Of a stretch of DNA of 64,000 nucleotides, positions 1 to 8,275 are shown piece by piece. The notes beneath the pieces are model-generated. The model had not been told where the DNA came from and did not search any database. It saw only the letters and a list, made by a program, of their open reading frames with translations. Source of the stretch: a bacterium BMS3Bbin14 (GTDB lineage Bacteria; Desulfobacterota; Desulfobulbia; Desulfobulbales; Desulfobulbaceae); contig BDTX01000011.1 of assembly GCA_002897615.1 (NCBI GenBank), forward strand, positions 124,001 through 188,000, read 5' to 3'. The position numbers were made by a program, and so were the translations under genes. Every line of letters starts with the position of its first letter. Position 1 is the first letter of the stretch.

Positions 1-69
1 CAATCAGTTTGTCCTCTATTCCAGCGTCCTGAACGACAGGGGGGCCAAACATTATGTAGAAGAGGTGTA

Positions 70-198
70 CCCGTTATCCTGAAGAGGACGCCCGGCAGGG
101 CGGCGCGGTGAAGACCAGGAAATGCGTTTATTCGATATAAATGCAATAAAATTTCATAAATTGCATGAAATATCACCTCAAGCCGTCACGGATTCAGG
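70..198 (+). repeat. Element A, 5'-truncated copy
   Basis: This is the right-hand part of the dispersed 219-bp element A: the GC-rich core (GCAGGGCGGCGCGGTGAAG), the TGCAATAAA segment and the right terminus ending in CACGGATTCAGG. The left half is not recognisable. The element ends one base before the stop codon of the minus-strand pilin gene, so it abuts that gene's 3' end. Confidence 0.8.
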
Positions 199-639
199 TT
201 ACAGTGATTTGCTGAAAACCGTGGCCGTTGTGGACCAGCCGGCATTCGCCTGTGCCTGGCGATAAACTTTCGGACAACGGCCGTTGGTCTCGGTCACGCT
301 TATCCGGAAGCCTTGGCCGACCGTGGTGATTGTTGCCGTATTGCCGTGCGAGAGAGGTCTGAAACTGATCCCCTGGGCAGGGGTGAGCGTCCCGTCCGCA
401 CTGATCGCCCCGCTAAAGCCACCATGATGAACGGGTATGGCATAGTAGGCTGCCAAGGTGTTGATAATAGAATTGGCGTCGGTCTCGGCGCCTGAACAAT
501 AGGCCTTGTCCCGGTAGGCAATAAAATTAGGAATAGCAACGGCTGACAGGATGCCGATAATGGCGATAACAACCATGACCTCGATAAGCGTAAAGCCGCC
601 ATGGGCATATCGCCCAACTTTTTTTTCGTACGAGTTCAC
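199..639 (-). CDS. Type IV pilin-like protein with prepilin N-terminal methylation motif
   Basis: The protein has the hallmark class III prepilin start, GG/FTLIEVMVVIAIIGILSAVA, a processing site followed by the hydrophobic helix with Glu at +5. Two later cysteines (in AYCSGAE and GRCPKVY) could form the usual pilin disulfide. It would be processed by a PilD-type peptidase and assembled as a major or minor pilin or pseudopilin. I chose the GTG at 639: a GAGG lies 5 nt upstream and it gives a normal 15-residue basic leader. An ATG at 756 gives an unusually long leader of about 54 residues encoded by an element B copy. The first residues of either version come from that repeat. No other pilus genes are present in the window. 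Confidence 0.75.
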   Translation of the reverse strand: MNSYEKKVGRYAHGGFTLIEVMVVIAIIGILSAVAIPNFIAYRDKAYCSGAETDANSIINTLAAYYAIPVHHGGFSGAISADGTLTPAQGISFRPLSHGNTATITTVGQGFRISVTETNGRCPKVYRQAQANAGWSTTATVFSKSL

Positions 640-751
640 CCGCACCTCATCTTCGTCCGTTTCGGAGTCCCAAAAGGAATTCAAGGCACCGATGAACTCG
701 TTCGGGCCGAGTCTCCCCCGAGGTTGCCGCCCCAGGTAAACGGTTATTGTT
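619..751 (-). repeat. Element B copy at the pilin 5' end
   Basis: The stretch from the T-run through GTACGAGTTCACCCGCACC to GGTAAACGGTTAT matches the unit of the tandem array at 6.8-7.2 kb in order and spacing, but is diverged in its centre. It overlaps the 5' end of the pilin gene and appears to supply its ribosome-binding site and start codon. Confidence 0.65.
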
Positions 752-756
752 TTCAA

Positions 757-1030
757 CGGCTTGATTGGTCATTTTTTTGCACTTTCTATCTCTTTTGTAT
801 CATATCATATTTTTTATGCAATGAACAAAATGTGCGCACGATATGACTATCCGGCCGGAAATCGAGACAAAAACGGCTTTGATACAACCGGCCCTGCCGG
901 ATGGATGCCGGCAATTATTGCTCAGCCTTGTGCCGTCAAGGGCCGCGTGATGCAGCTTGACCTCGGGGGGAATATTCAGTATCTACAGGCGCAGTGACGG
1001 TGGCGTGGTGGGCGGCAGCGGCGGTGGCTG
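757..1030. other. Intergenic region, nothing recognised
   Basis: I see no convincing reading frame, repeat or RNA here. It lies between the pilin 5' end and the terminator of the tRNA-Cys transcript and probably holds the pilin promoter. Confidence 0.4.
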
Positions 1031-1076
1031 GAAAAATAAAAAAGGCGGTTACGGCATTATAAATGCCGTAACCGCC
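1031..1076 (-). terminator. Rho-independent terminator after tRNA-Cys
   Basis: There is a perfect 14-bp inverted repeat (GGCGGTTACGGCAT and its complement) at 1044-1057 and 1063-1076. Read on the minus strand it is followed by a T-rich tract (TTTTTTATTTTT). It lies just downstream of the minus-strand tRNA-Cys. Confidence 0.85.
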
Positions 1077-1086
1077 TGGACAGACG

Positions 1087-1161
1087 TGGAGGCGACGACC
1101 GGATTTGAACCGGTGAATAATGGTTTTGCAGACCACTGCCTTACCACTTGGCTACGTCGCC
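1087..1161 (-). tRNA. tRNA-Cys (anticodon GCA)
   Basis: The minus strand folds as a cloverleaf: acceptor stem GGCGACG/CGTCGCC, D-loop AGCCAAGTGGTAAGGC, anticodon loop CTGCAAA with anticodon GCA, T-arm with GGTTCAAATCC. A T discriminator and an encoded CCA follow at 1087-1089. A strong terminator lies about 10 bp downstream. Confidence 0.95.
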
Positions 1162-1314
1162 ATTAATCTTTGTGACGGCAATTTATACCATAGTTCCCTG
1201 ATTTGACAAGGGAGAAACCTGTCCGCCAGGGATTTTCCTGGCGGCAGGGCGGGCATTTTGCCTGAAATGTATTTTTATATCATAATGTTGATGTAATCAA
1301 TGCGGTAAATTAAA

Positions 1315-2046
1315 ATGACGATGACTCTTGACACCCTGATTCAGGATAACAACGAACGGCTGGCCGAGCTGCAGGCCGGAATCGGATATTTATTCAACAA
1401 TGTCAGCCTGTTGCAACAGGCCATGGTCCACAGTTCTTTTGCCTTTGAACGGATGAAAAAAGGCCGGCACAACGAAACCCTGGAGTTTCTGGGCGATGCC
1501 GTCCTGGATCTCACCGTGGGTTATATTCTCTTTACCCGTTTTCCTGATATGCGGGAGGGCAAATTGACCCGGATCCGGGCCGGCCTGGTCAATGAAAGCG
1601 GGCTGGCCGAAATGGCCCGCTCCATCGGCCTGGGGGATTATCTCCTGCTGGGCCGCGGTGAAGACGCTTCCGGGGGCAGGGAAAAGTCCTCTATCCTGTC
1701 CTGCGCGTATGAGGCCCTGGTCGGCGCTCTTTTTATGGACGGCGGCTATGACCAGGCCCTGTCTTTTGTCCGGCAATGGTTTGAACCGCTCATCGATAAA
1801 CGGCGGGAGATTCTGCTGGCCGCCGATGCCAAGAGCGCCCTGCAGGAGCAGTTGCAGGAAAAATTCAACGAAGGCCCCGAGTATATACTGGACAAAGAGG
1901 ACGGCCCTGCCCATGCCCGTGTTTTTACCGTGTCCGTGCTGTTTCACGGCCGCGCTCTCGGCTGCGGCCGGGCTTCCAGCAAAAAGGAGGCGGAGCAGAT
2001 CGCGGCCACCGCTGCGCTGCATAATTTAAGCGAACCGCCGCAATAA
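1315..2046 (+). CDS. rnc: Ribonuclease III
   Basis: This dsRNA endonuclease processes rRNA precursors and structured mRNAs. The 243-residue length is typical. The catalytic domain (about residues 20-150) carries the signature NETLEFLGDAVLDL at 53-66, with the metal-binding acids E57, D61 and the later E133. A C-terminal double-stranded RNA binding domain spans about 172-238 and ends in the ASSKKEAEQIAA motif. The ATG at 1315 gives a standard N-terminus. The next gene begins 39 bp downstream on the same strand, so they may share a transcript. Confidence 0.95.
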   Translation: MTMTLDTLIQDNNERLAELQAGIGYLFNNVSLLQQAMVHSSFAFERMKKGRHNETLEFLGDAVLDLTVGYILFTRFPDMREGKLTRIRAGLVNESGLAEMARSIGLGDYLLLGRGEDASGGREKSSILSCAYEALVGALFMDGGYDQALSFVRQWFEPLIDKRREILLAADAKSALQEQLQEKFNEGPEYILDKEDGPAHARVFTVSVLFHGRALGCGRASSKKEAEQIAATAALHNLSEPPQ

Positions 2047-2085
2047 CCGCGCCCCTGCCAGATTTTCCAGCCGACCTGCAAAAAA

Positions 2086-3108
2086 ATGAACACGCCTTTT
2101 ATTATCCCGGTTTTCATCCCTCACCAGGGCTGCCCCCATCGCTGTATCTTCTGTGATCAGCGGCGGATCAGCGGCCGGGACCGTCGTCAGCCGATTACCC
2201 CCAGTGAAGTGCGGACCGTTATTCGCCTTTGGCTGGCCCGCAGCCGCAAGAATCGGGAGAGAACGGTCCAGGTTGCCTTTTACGGCGGCAGTTTTACCGG
2301 CCTGCCCCGGCCGCGGCAGCAGGAACTGCTCGCGGCCGCCGCTCCGTTCCTGGAGCGGGGCGAGGTCCACTCCCTGCGGCTTTCAACCCGTCCCGATTAT
2401 ATTGATGCCGGGGTCGTGGCCTTTCTCAAGGATTACGGCGTCTCGGTGGTTGAGCTTGGCGTGCAGTCTCTCGATGACCAGGTCCTGGCCGCCGGCAACC
2501 GGGGACACAGCGCGCAGCAGACCCGGGACGCTATCCGGCTTTTGCGCCGGTCCGGGCTGCAGGTCGGGGCCCAGCTCATGATCGGCCTGCCGGCCGAAAC
2601 GACCCGTTCGTTGACGAAAACGGTCAGGGAGATGGCCGGGTTGCAGCCTGATTTTGTCCGGATTTACCCGGTGCTGGTCCTGCAGGGGAGCGGCCTGGCC
2701 CGGCTCTATGAACAGGGCGAGTATCGGCCGCTTTCCCTGGGGGCGGCCGTTATCCGGGCGGCCTGGATGAAAAAATATTTTACCGCTTACTCCATCCCGG
2801 TGGCCCGCCTGGGCCTGCAACCCGGACCGGCACTGGAAAATGCCCTGGTGGCCGGGCCGTACCACCCGGCCTTTGGCGAGTTGGTGAACGCCCGGCTCAT
2901 GCTGCAACGGACCAGACGCTTGCTGGCCGGCGTGGAGGCGGGGTGCAGAGTGACCCTGACTATCGCCGACCGGGATCAGTCCGTGTTTCGCGGGCTGAAG
3001 TCGGCCAATATCAGCAGGCTGGAGCAATTGGGCCTGTTAAAGAAGTTTACCTTGTGCCTGGACCCGTCGCAACCGCGCCAGACCGTAACATTGACCCCTG
3101 GATCATGA
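2086..3108 (+). CDS. Radical SAM protein, Elp3-like core without acetyltransferase domain
   Basis: Near the N-terminus lies CPHRCIFC, a CxxxCxxC cluster (C16, C20, C23) that would bind the S-adenosylmethionine 4Fe-4S cluster. The pattern FYGGSFTG and a TIM-barrel-like body follow. The family resemblance is to COG1243 (Elp3-type radical SAM), but at 340 residues there is no room for the GNAT domain of tRNA-modifying Elp3. Its substrate cannot be told from sequence. It follows rnc on the same strand. Before element A inserted, its stop codon lay 6 bp from the ABC-F start codon, so the two were probably coupled. Confidence 0.8.
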   Translation: MNTPFIIPVFIPHQGCPHRCIFCDQRRISGRDRRQPITPSEVRTVIRLWLARSRKNRERTVQVAFYGGSFTGLPRPRQQELLAAAAPFLERGEVHSLRLSTRPDYIDAGVVAFLKDYGVSVVELGVQSLDDQVLAAGNRGHSAQQTRDAIRLLRRSGLQVGAQLMIGLPAETTRSLTKTVREMAGLQPDFVRIYPVLVLQGSGLARLYEQGEYRPLSLGAAVIRAAWMKKYFTAYSIPVARLGLQPGPALENALVAGPYHPAFGELVNARLMLQRTRRLLAGVEAGCRVTLTIADRDQSVFRGLKSANISRLEQLGLLKKFTLCLDPSQPRQTVTLTPGS

Positions 3109-3116
3109 AATAGTAT

Positions 3117-3335
3117 CCTGGATCCGTGAGCGTTCGAGAACGGTGCAGATGCAAGGCGGCAACGATGTTGATTATCCTGGTGCGATATCAACGAGTTGTC
3201 AACGCAGCAGATGTGCCGTTATCGGGCGCCCCGCCGGGCGGCGCGGTGAAGAATATAAAATGCATTTATTTGTCAACAATGAAATAAATTCCATATGTTG
3301 CCTGGAATATTACCTCAAGCCGTCACGGATTCAGG
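3117..3335 (+). repeat. Element A, full 219-bp copy with AGTAT target duplication
   Basis: The left terminus CCTGGATCCGTGA and right terminus TCACGGATTCAGG are inverted repeats. The flanks are AGTAT (3112-3116) and AGTAT (3336-3340). The right duplication overlaps the start codon of the ABC-F gene. Internal features shared with the other copies are a GTTGAT/ATCAAC hairpin, a GC-rich hairpin around GGGCGCCCC and a TGCAATAAA segment. Confidence 0.95.
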
Positions 3336-3338
3336 AGT

Positions 3339-5315
3339 ATGCTCAGTATCAATAATCTCAACCTTCAGTACGGCGGCAAGCATCTGTTCCGGGATCTTTC
3401 GGTGCAGGTGCATACCGGCGACCGCATCGGTCTGGCCGGGGTCAACGGCTCGGGCAAGTCAACGCTGTTTAAAATCATGTGCGGCCAGCAGGAGATCGAT
3501 CCCGGCACGGTGAGCCGGGCCTCCTGGTTCACCGTTGCCTACCTGCCCCAGGAGGTGACGGTCAGCCTTGGCCGGCAGACCATTTTCGCCGAGGCCGAGT
3601 CCGCCTTTGCCGAGGTCCTGGTCCAGCAGCGGGAAATGGAGGAAATCGGCCGCGAGCTTGCGGGACTGTCCGAGGATGATTCCCGGGTGCAGCCGTTACT
3701 CAGGCGTCAGGGCGAGCTGCAGCACCTGCTGGAAGGCCATGATGTGTTTCGTATCCGGCCGGCCATTGAACGGATTCTCCTGGGCCTCGGTTTTTCGGCC
3801 GCCGACCTGGACCAGGAGGTCGAGAGCTTTTCCGGCGGCTGGATCATGCGGCTGCTGCTGGCCAAGCTGCTGCTGCGGGAGCCGGCCCTGCTGCTCCTTG
3901 ATGAACCAACCAACCATCTTGATCTCGACTCTTTGACCTGGCTGGAGGAATTTCTCGGCCAGTACCGGGGAGCCATGATTATCATCTCTCATGACCGTTC
4001 CTTTCTCGACCGGGTCACCAGCACCACCTGGGAGTTGAGCCTGGGCCGCCTCACCGTCTATCACGGTAATTATTCCAAGTACCTGGTCGACAAGGAAGAG
4101 CGTCTGGCCGTCGAGCGGGCGGCATATGCCAACCAGCAGGCACGGATCAAGCAGACGGAACGGTTTATCGAAAGATTTCGCGCCAAATCCACCAAGTCCC
4201 GGCAGGTCCAGAGCCGGGTCAAGCAGTTGCAGAAGATGGACCGCCTGGAGCTGTCGGCCAGCGAGCGCTCCATTCATTTCTCCTTTCCGCCGGCCGTCTC
4301 CTCGGGGCGGGATGTGCTCGAGGTGCAGGGGCTGCGCAAGGCGTTCGGCGGCCGGGTCGTCTTTGACGGCCTGGATCTCTCCCTGCAGCGCGGCGATAAA
4401 CTGGCGGTGGTCGGGGTCAACGGGGCCGGCAAGACCACCCTGCTCAAGATTATAGCCGGCATTGAGCCTGCCGAGGGCACGGTGCGGCTGGGCTATAACG
4501 TCATGTTCTCCTATTTCGGCCAGCACCAGGCCCAGGAGCTGGCCGCTGATCTGACGGTACTGGATACGGTCTATCACGCGGCCGAAGAGCTGACGATGAC
4601 CCGGGTCCGTTCCCTGCTGGGCGCCTTTCTCTTCCGCGGCGACGATGCGGACAAAAAGGTGCAGATACTCTCGGGTGGAGAAAAAAGCCGGGTGGCCCTG
4701 GCCCGGATGCTGGTGCAGCCGGCCAATCTCATGCTCCTGGACGAGCCGACCAACCACCTGGACATCAGTTCCCAGGAAGTGCTGCAGGAGGCCCTGGCCC
4801 AGTACGAGGGGGCCATTATCGTGGTCTCCCATAACCGTTTTTTCGTCAACTCCTTTGTCAACAAGGTGCTGGAGGTCAGGGATGGCCGGGCCACACTGTT
4901 TGAGGGCAACGTGGACGATTACCTGGACCGCCGGCGCCAGGAGGAGGCGGAATCGGCCGGACCGCCAAAGAATGCCGGGGCCGGGACTCCGGCTGCTCAT
5001 GGCGCGGCAGGCCCGGTTCCGGGTGCGGACAAGAAGGTTCAGCGCCGGGAACGAGCCCTGTTGCGGCAGAAGCTCAGCAAACAGCTCAAGCCCTGGAAGA
5101 ACAAGGTGCGGCAGGCCGAAGCGGAGATTGAACAACTGGAAGCGCGCAAACAGGAAATGGAAAAATTGATGGCCGATCCGGAACTGTACGCCGACCAGGC
5201 GAAATGGTCCGAGGTCAGCCGGGAGTATAACGGGGTCGGGCGTCGGCTCGAGCGGCATTACGCCCTCTGGGAAGAGGCCCAGGAGCAGGTTGAGAGTATC
5301 GAACAGCAGGCTTGA
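3339..5315 (+). CDS. ABC-F family ATPase (Uup/YheS-like)
   Basis: This is a soluble protein with two ABC ATPase domains and no membrane segments, the ABC-F arrangement of translation factors acting at the ribosome E site. Walker A motifs are GVNGSGKST (about residue 35) and GVNGAGKTT (about 360), signatures are FSGGW and LSGGEKSR, and both Walker B motifs read LLDEPTNHLD. A linker of about 80 residues joins the domains. The last 90 residues form a charged coiled coil as in Uup/YheS. The N-terminus MLSINNLNLQYGG is canonical, which fixes the ATG at 3339. An AGGAG sits only one base before it and is built from the end of element A plus the target duplication. Confidence 0.9.
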   Translation: MLSINNLNLQYGGKHLFRDLSVQVHTGDRIGLAGVNGSGKSTLFKIMCGQQEIDPGTVSRASWFTVAYLPQEVTVSLGRQTIFAEAESAFAEVLVQQREMEEIGRELAGLSEDDSRVQPLLRRQGELQHLLEGHDVFRIRPAIERILLGLGFSAADLDQEVESFSGGWIMRLLLAKLLLREPALLLLDEPTNHLDLDSLTWLEEFLGQYRGAMIIISHDRSFLDRVTSTTWELSLGRLTVYHGNYSKYLVDKEERLAVERAAYANQQARIKQTERFIERFRAKSTKSRQVQSRVKQLQKMDRLELSASERSIHFSFPPAVSSGRDVLEVQGLRKAFGGRVVFDGLDLSLQRGDKLAVVGVNGAGKTTLLKIIAGIEPAEGTVRLGYNVMFSYFGQHQAQELAADLTVLDTVYHAAEELTMTRVRSLLGAFLFRGDDADKKVQILSGGEKSRVALARMLVQPANLMLLDEPTNHLDISSQEVLQEALAQYEGAIIVVSHNRFFVNSFVNKVLEVRDGRATLFEGNVDDYLDRRRQEEAESAGPPKNAGAGTPAAHGAAGPVPGADKKVQRRERALLRQKLSKQLKPWKNKVRQAEAEIEQLEARKQEMEKLMADPELYADQAKWSEVSREYNGVGRRLERHYALWEEAQEQVESIEQQA

Positions 5316-5408
5316 GCCCGGCGCTTCGCTGTCCTTGCCCCGGAGTCCTGTTAATTATTTCCTGAATCCGCAAACTAAAACCATTATGCAGACAATTCGC
5401 ATCAAATC

Positions 5409-6713
5409 ATGACTCCGGATATCCTGATTACCAATGCCCTGTTGTTCCGGGAACCAGGGGCCGGCGAAGAGATTGAGCGCGGCTTTGTCGCGGTCCGGGC
5501 CGGCCGGATCGAAAGGCTCGGCCCCATGACCGAACTTGGCGACCGGCCGGCGGCAACAACCATTGATGCCGGGGGCGGCCTGCTGATGCCGGGCCTGGTC
5601 AATACCCATTGCCACGCGGCCATGACCCTGTTTCGCGGCCTGGCCGACGACCAGGAGCTGGCCGTCTGGCTCAACGACCATATTTTTCCCGCCGAGGCCG
5701 CCCATGTCAACCCGGAGATGGTGTACTGGTGCTCGAAGCTGGCGGCCGCCGAGATGATTCTTGCCGGCACCACGCTGGTGGCGGACGGCTATTTTTTCGC
5801 CGACCAGGCGGCCCGGGCCTTCAGCGAAACCGGGCTGCGCGCGGTCGCGGCCCAGGGCGTGATCGATTTCCCGGCGCCGGGCGTGCCGGAGCCGGCGGAA
5901 AATATCCGGGCGGCGGCCCGTTTCATTGATGAGCGGCAGGACCGGCATCCTCTCATCACCCCGGCCGTCTTTGCCCATTCTCCCTATACCTGCTCCCCGG
6001 AAACACTGCAAAAGGCCAAGGCCCTGGCTCGTTCCCGCAATGTCCCGTTTTTTGTCCATGTTGCGGAAACCGGGCAGGAACTGGGGCGCATTGCCGGGGC
6101 CCGGGGCGACTCGCCGGTCAGGCACCTCGAGGCCCTGGGGATTCTCGATGAACAGACCGTCTGCGTCCACTGCGTCTGGGTGGATGAAGAGGATCTGGAT
6201 ATCCTGGCCCGGCGCAACGCCAGGGTCTCGATCTGCCCGCAGTCGCACCTGAAACTGGCCTCGGGCATGGCCCCGCTGGCCGCCATGCTGGAGCGTTCCA
6301 TTACCGTCGGCCTGGGCACTGACGGGGCGGCGAGCAACAACGGGCTGGACCTGTTCCGGGAGATGGATATCTGTGCCAAGGTGCAGAAAATCAAGACGAT
6401 GGACCCGGTGGCGGTCAGGGCCGGGGATGTTTTACGGCTGGCCACCCGTGACGGCGCGGCCGTGCTCGGCTTTGCGGAGCGGCTGGGAACGCTCCGGGCA
6501 GGCAGTCTGGCCGATCTGGTTCTTGTTGATCTTGACCGGCCTCACCTGCAGCCCTTTTACGGACCCGACCTGCTGGTGTACGCCGCCGGCGGTGCCGATG
6601 TGCGCTCGGTCATCATCAATGGCAAGCTGGTCATGCACAACCGGCGGCTGCTGACCATTGACCTGGATGAAACCATGGCCCGGGTGCGCGACCTGGCCAG
6701 GTCGGTTGGCTGA
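5409..6713 (+). CDS. mtaD: 5-methylthioadenosine/S-adenosylhomocysteine deaminase
   Basis: This amidohydrolase-superfamily enzyme is predicted to deaminate methylthioadenosine, S-adenosylhomocysteine or adenosine to the inosine forms for recycling. The zinc-binding pattern is complete: NTHCH (about residues 65-69), HVAE (about 217), a histidine in VCVHCVW and the catalytic Asp in GLGTDGAASNN. The 434-residue length matches the family. SAH deaminases are typical of bacteria that salvage SAM by-products through inosyl-homocysteine, but the exact substrate remains inferred. It stands 93 bp after the ABC-F gene. A palindromic repeat array begins directly after its stop. Confidence 0.88.
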   Translation: MTPDILITNALLFREPGAGEEIERGFVAVRAGRIERLGPMTELGDRPAATTIDAGGGLLMPGLVNTHCHAAMTLFRGLADDQELAVWLNDHIFPAEAAHVNPEMVYWCSKLAAAEMILAGTTLVADGYFFADQAARAFSETGLRAVAAQGVIDFPAPGVPEPAENIRAAARFIDERQDRHPLITPAVFAHSPYTCSPETLQKAKALARSRNVPFFVHVAETGQELGRIAGARGDSPVRHLEALGILDEQTVCVHCVWVDEEDLDILARRNARVSICPQSHLKLASGMAPLAAMLERSITVGLGTDGAASNNGLDLFREMDICAKVQKIKTMDPVAVRAGDVLRLATRDGAAVLGFAERLGTLRAGSLADLVLVDLDRPHLQPFYGPDLLVYAAGGADVRSVIINGKLVMHNRRLLTIDLDETMARVRDLARSVG

Positions 6714-6719
6714 TTTTTT

Positions 6720-7204
6720 GTAACCGTTCACCTGCACCCCATCTTTGTCCGTTTCGCCCTTCTCAGGTACAGGGAGTACACCTCGGAGGGCGAAACGAAC
6801 AAATCTGGGGCACATCTGAACGGTTACAGTTACGAGTTGAGGGTAGTTTATTGCCTCTGGTGAACGGTTACGATTTTTTTTGTACAAGTTCACCAGCACC
6901 TCATCTTCGCCCGTTTTGGCCTTCTCAGGTACAGGGAGTACACCTCGGAGGGCGAAACGAACAAATCTGGGGCACATCTGAACGGTTACAGTTACGAGTT
7001 GAGGGTAGTTTATTGCCTCTGGTGAACGGTTACGATTTTTTTTGTACAAGTTCACCAGCACCTCATCTTCGCCCGTTTTGGCCTTCTCAGGTACAGGGAG
7101 TACACCTCGGAGGGCGAAACGAACAAATCTGGGGCACATCTGAACGGTTACAGTTACGAGTTGAGGGTAGTTTATTGCCTCTGGTGATCTGTCACGAATT
7201 TTTT
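6720..7204. repeat. Element B palindromes with perfect 162-bp tandem duplication
   Basis: The array begins with a long imperfect palindrome at 6720-6827, with GTAACCGTTCA at one end and TGAACGGTTAC at the other. The arms include CGTTTCGCCCT and AGGGCGAAACG around an apical AGGTACAGGGAGTACACCT. A 162-bp unit then repeats without a difference at 6851-7012 and 7013-7174, followed by a partial third. Because 162 is divisible by three, long reading frames with 54-residue repeats stay open on both strands. I regard these as by-products. Confidence 0.9.
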
Positions 7205-7268
7205 CTCTCAAGATCGGGCATTATTTGGTATAATTGATCAATATCTCCACTACGACGATTTTTTGTAT

Positions 7269-7651
7269 ATGCTGACAGCACTGAATCTTATTGCCGAACG
7301 AAAGATACGGCAGGCGATCGAAGAAGGCACGATGGCCGACCTCGGTCACTGGAAGAACAAGCCGCTGCCGGAGGATGACATGGGACATGTACCCTCGACC
7401 TGCGGATGGCCTATCGGATATTGAAAAATGCCGGATATATCCCGGAAGAAGTGGCCCTGCAGAAGGAAATCGTGCGCACGGAAGATTTACTTGCCCGGTG
7501 TGCCGACGAAAAAGAGAAGTATAAACAACTGAAAAAATTAAATTACTTGCGGTTTAAGCTCGAGTGCCGCATGGGGAAAAATCTCCAGGTGGATGTGGAT
7601 TCACCATACTATGACAAGGTGGTCAACAAGATGACTGTCAAGGGAAAATGA
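7269..7651 (+). pseudogene. DUF1992 (DnaJC28-type conserved domain) gene, frameshifted
   Basis: The first frame from the ATG at 7269 reads MLTALNLIAERKIRQAIEEG, then KPLPEDDMGHVP. The family continuation LRMAYRILKNAGYIPEEVALQKEI follows in another frame up to the stop at 7651. Together the two pieces give a full DUF1992 protein of about 127 residues. The break lies near 7395, just after HVP, and one inserted or deleted base explains it. The first frame alone would stop after a few wrong residues (GWPIGY). This could be a decayed gene, a sequencing error or, less likely, programmed frameshifting. The family's function is unknown. Confidence 0.75.
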
Positions 7652-7700
7652 ACGGAATTTTTTATTTTCCGACATGACCGCCTGACAAGGATTGCGATCT

Positions 7701-7913
7701 ATGGCCGATCTCGGCAAAAGCCTTATATTCTTGGGAATTATCCTGGTCGTCGTCGGCGTCTTGTTTGTTTTCGGCGGCAAAATTCCCTGGCTGGGCCACC
7801 TTCCCGGCGATATCTCTATCCATAGAGAACGGTTTTCATTTTATTTTCCCCTGACCACCTGCATCTTGATCAGCATCATCCTGTCGGTCATCCTTTATTT
7901 CTTTAAAAAGTAG
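7701..7913 (+). CDS. DUF2905 family small membrane protein
   Basis: This 70-residue protein starts MADLGKSLIFLGIILVVVG and has two transmembrane helices flanking the conserved loop GKIPWLGHLPGDISIHRERFSFYFPL, then a basic FFKK end. This matches DUF2905, an inner-membrane family of unknown function. The ATG at 7701 is preceded by an AAGGA. An upstream in-frame TTG is not needed. Confidence 0.88.
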   Translation: MADLGKSLIFLGIILVVVGVLFVFGGKIPWLGHLPGDISIHRERFSFYFPLTTCILISIILSVILYFFKK

Positions 7914-7915
7914 AA

Positions 7916-7950
7916 CCTGAATCCGTTATCGGGCGCCCCGCAGCCCAGCG
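7916..7950 (+). repeat. Element A remnant with internal deletion
   Basis: The left terminus CCTGAATCCG is joined directly to the core TTATCGGGCGCCCCGCAG, so about 90 bp of element A are missing between them. The right end is absent. It begins 2 bp after the DUF2905 stop codon. Confidence 0.6.
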
Positions 7951-8071
7951 TGCCTGCGCAAAGCTGGGGCACCTGTGCCGGCTGACAGTGTTGAGTTTAA
8001 TGAAAACGTATCCGTTCGTACCCCGTGAAGAGATACGTTGTACCGGCCGGCTCGAACGCGACAGCGGAAAT

Positions 8072-8275
8072 TCAGTGATGGTGGCCGCAATCGCACTCGT
8101 GGTCTGCTGCGGCAGCACCCTGGAGTTCGCGGGCACGCTGCCGGAACATGTCCTGCAGTTCCGGCGGCGCGTTTTCCAAGCAGTAGAGTATGGCGGCCAT
8201 TTGGGTCTCGCCGCCGTTTTCCGCAGTTATGCAGGTCTTGAGTGCCTCTTCAAAGGAAGCGAATTCTTCGTTCAT
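8072..8275 (-). CDS. Small protein with Cys/His-rich C-terminal tail
   Basis: I do not recognise the family. The 67 residues are mostly helical and acidic (MNEEFASFEEALKTC...), with a final HECDCGHHH that looks able to bind a transition metal such as nickel, cobalt or zinc. A strong GAGGAGG lies before the ATG at 8275, which supports a real gene. It stands alone on the minus strand between plus-strand genes. A role in metal handling is only a guess from the tail. Confidence 0.6.
   Translation of the reverse strand: MNEEFASFEEALKTCITAENGGETQMAAILYCLENAPPELQDMFRQRARELQGAAAADHECDCGHHH

Noticed and set aside
3696-5258. 520-codon frame antisense to the ABC-F gene
   Set aside because: It is a shadow of a GC-rich coding region. 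The sense strand encodes a complete, recognisable protein.
6432-7211. Long minus-strand frame with 54-residue repeats, and a similar plus-strand frame at 6851-7237
   Set aside because: They are open only because the tandem repeat unit is 162 bp. They also overlap the 3' end of the mtaD gene antisense and have no ribosome-binding site.
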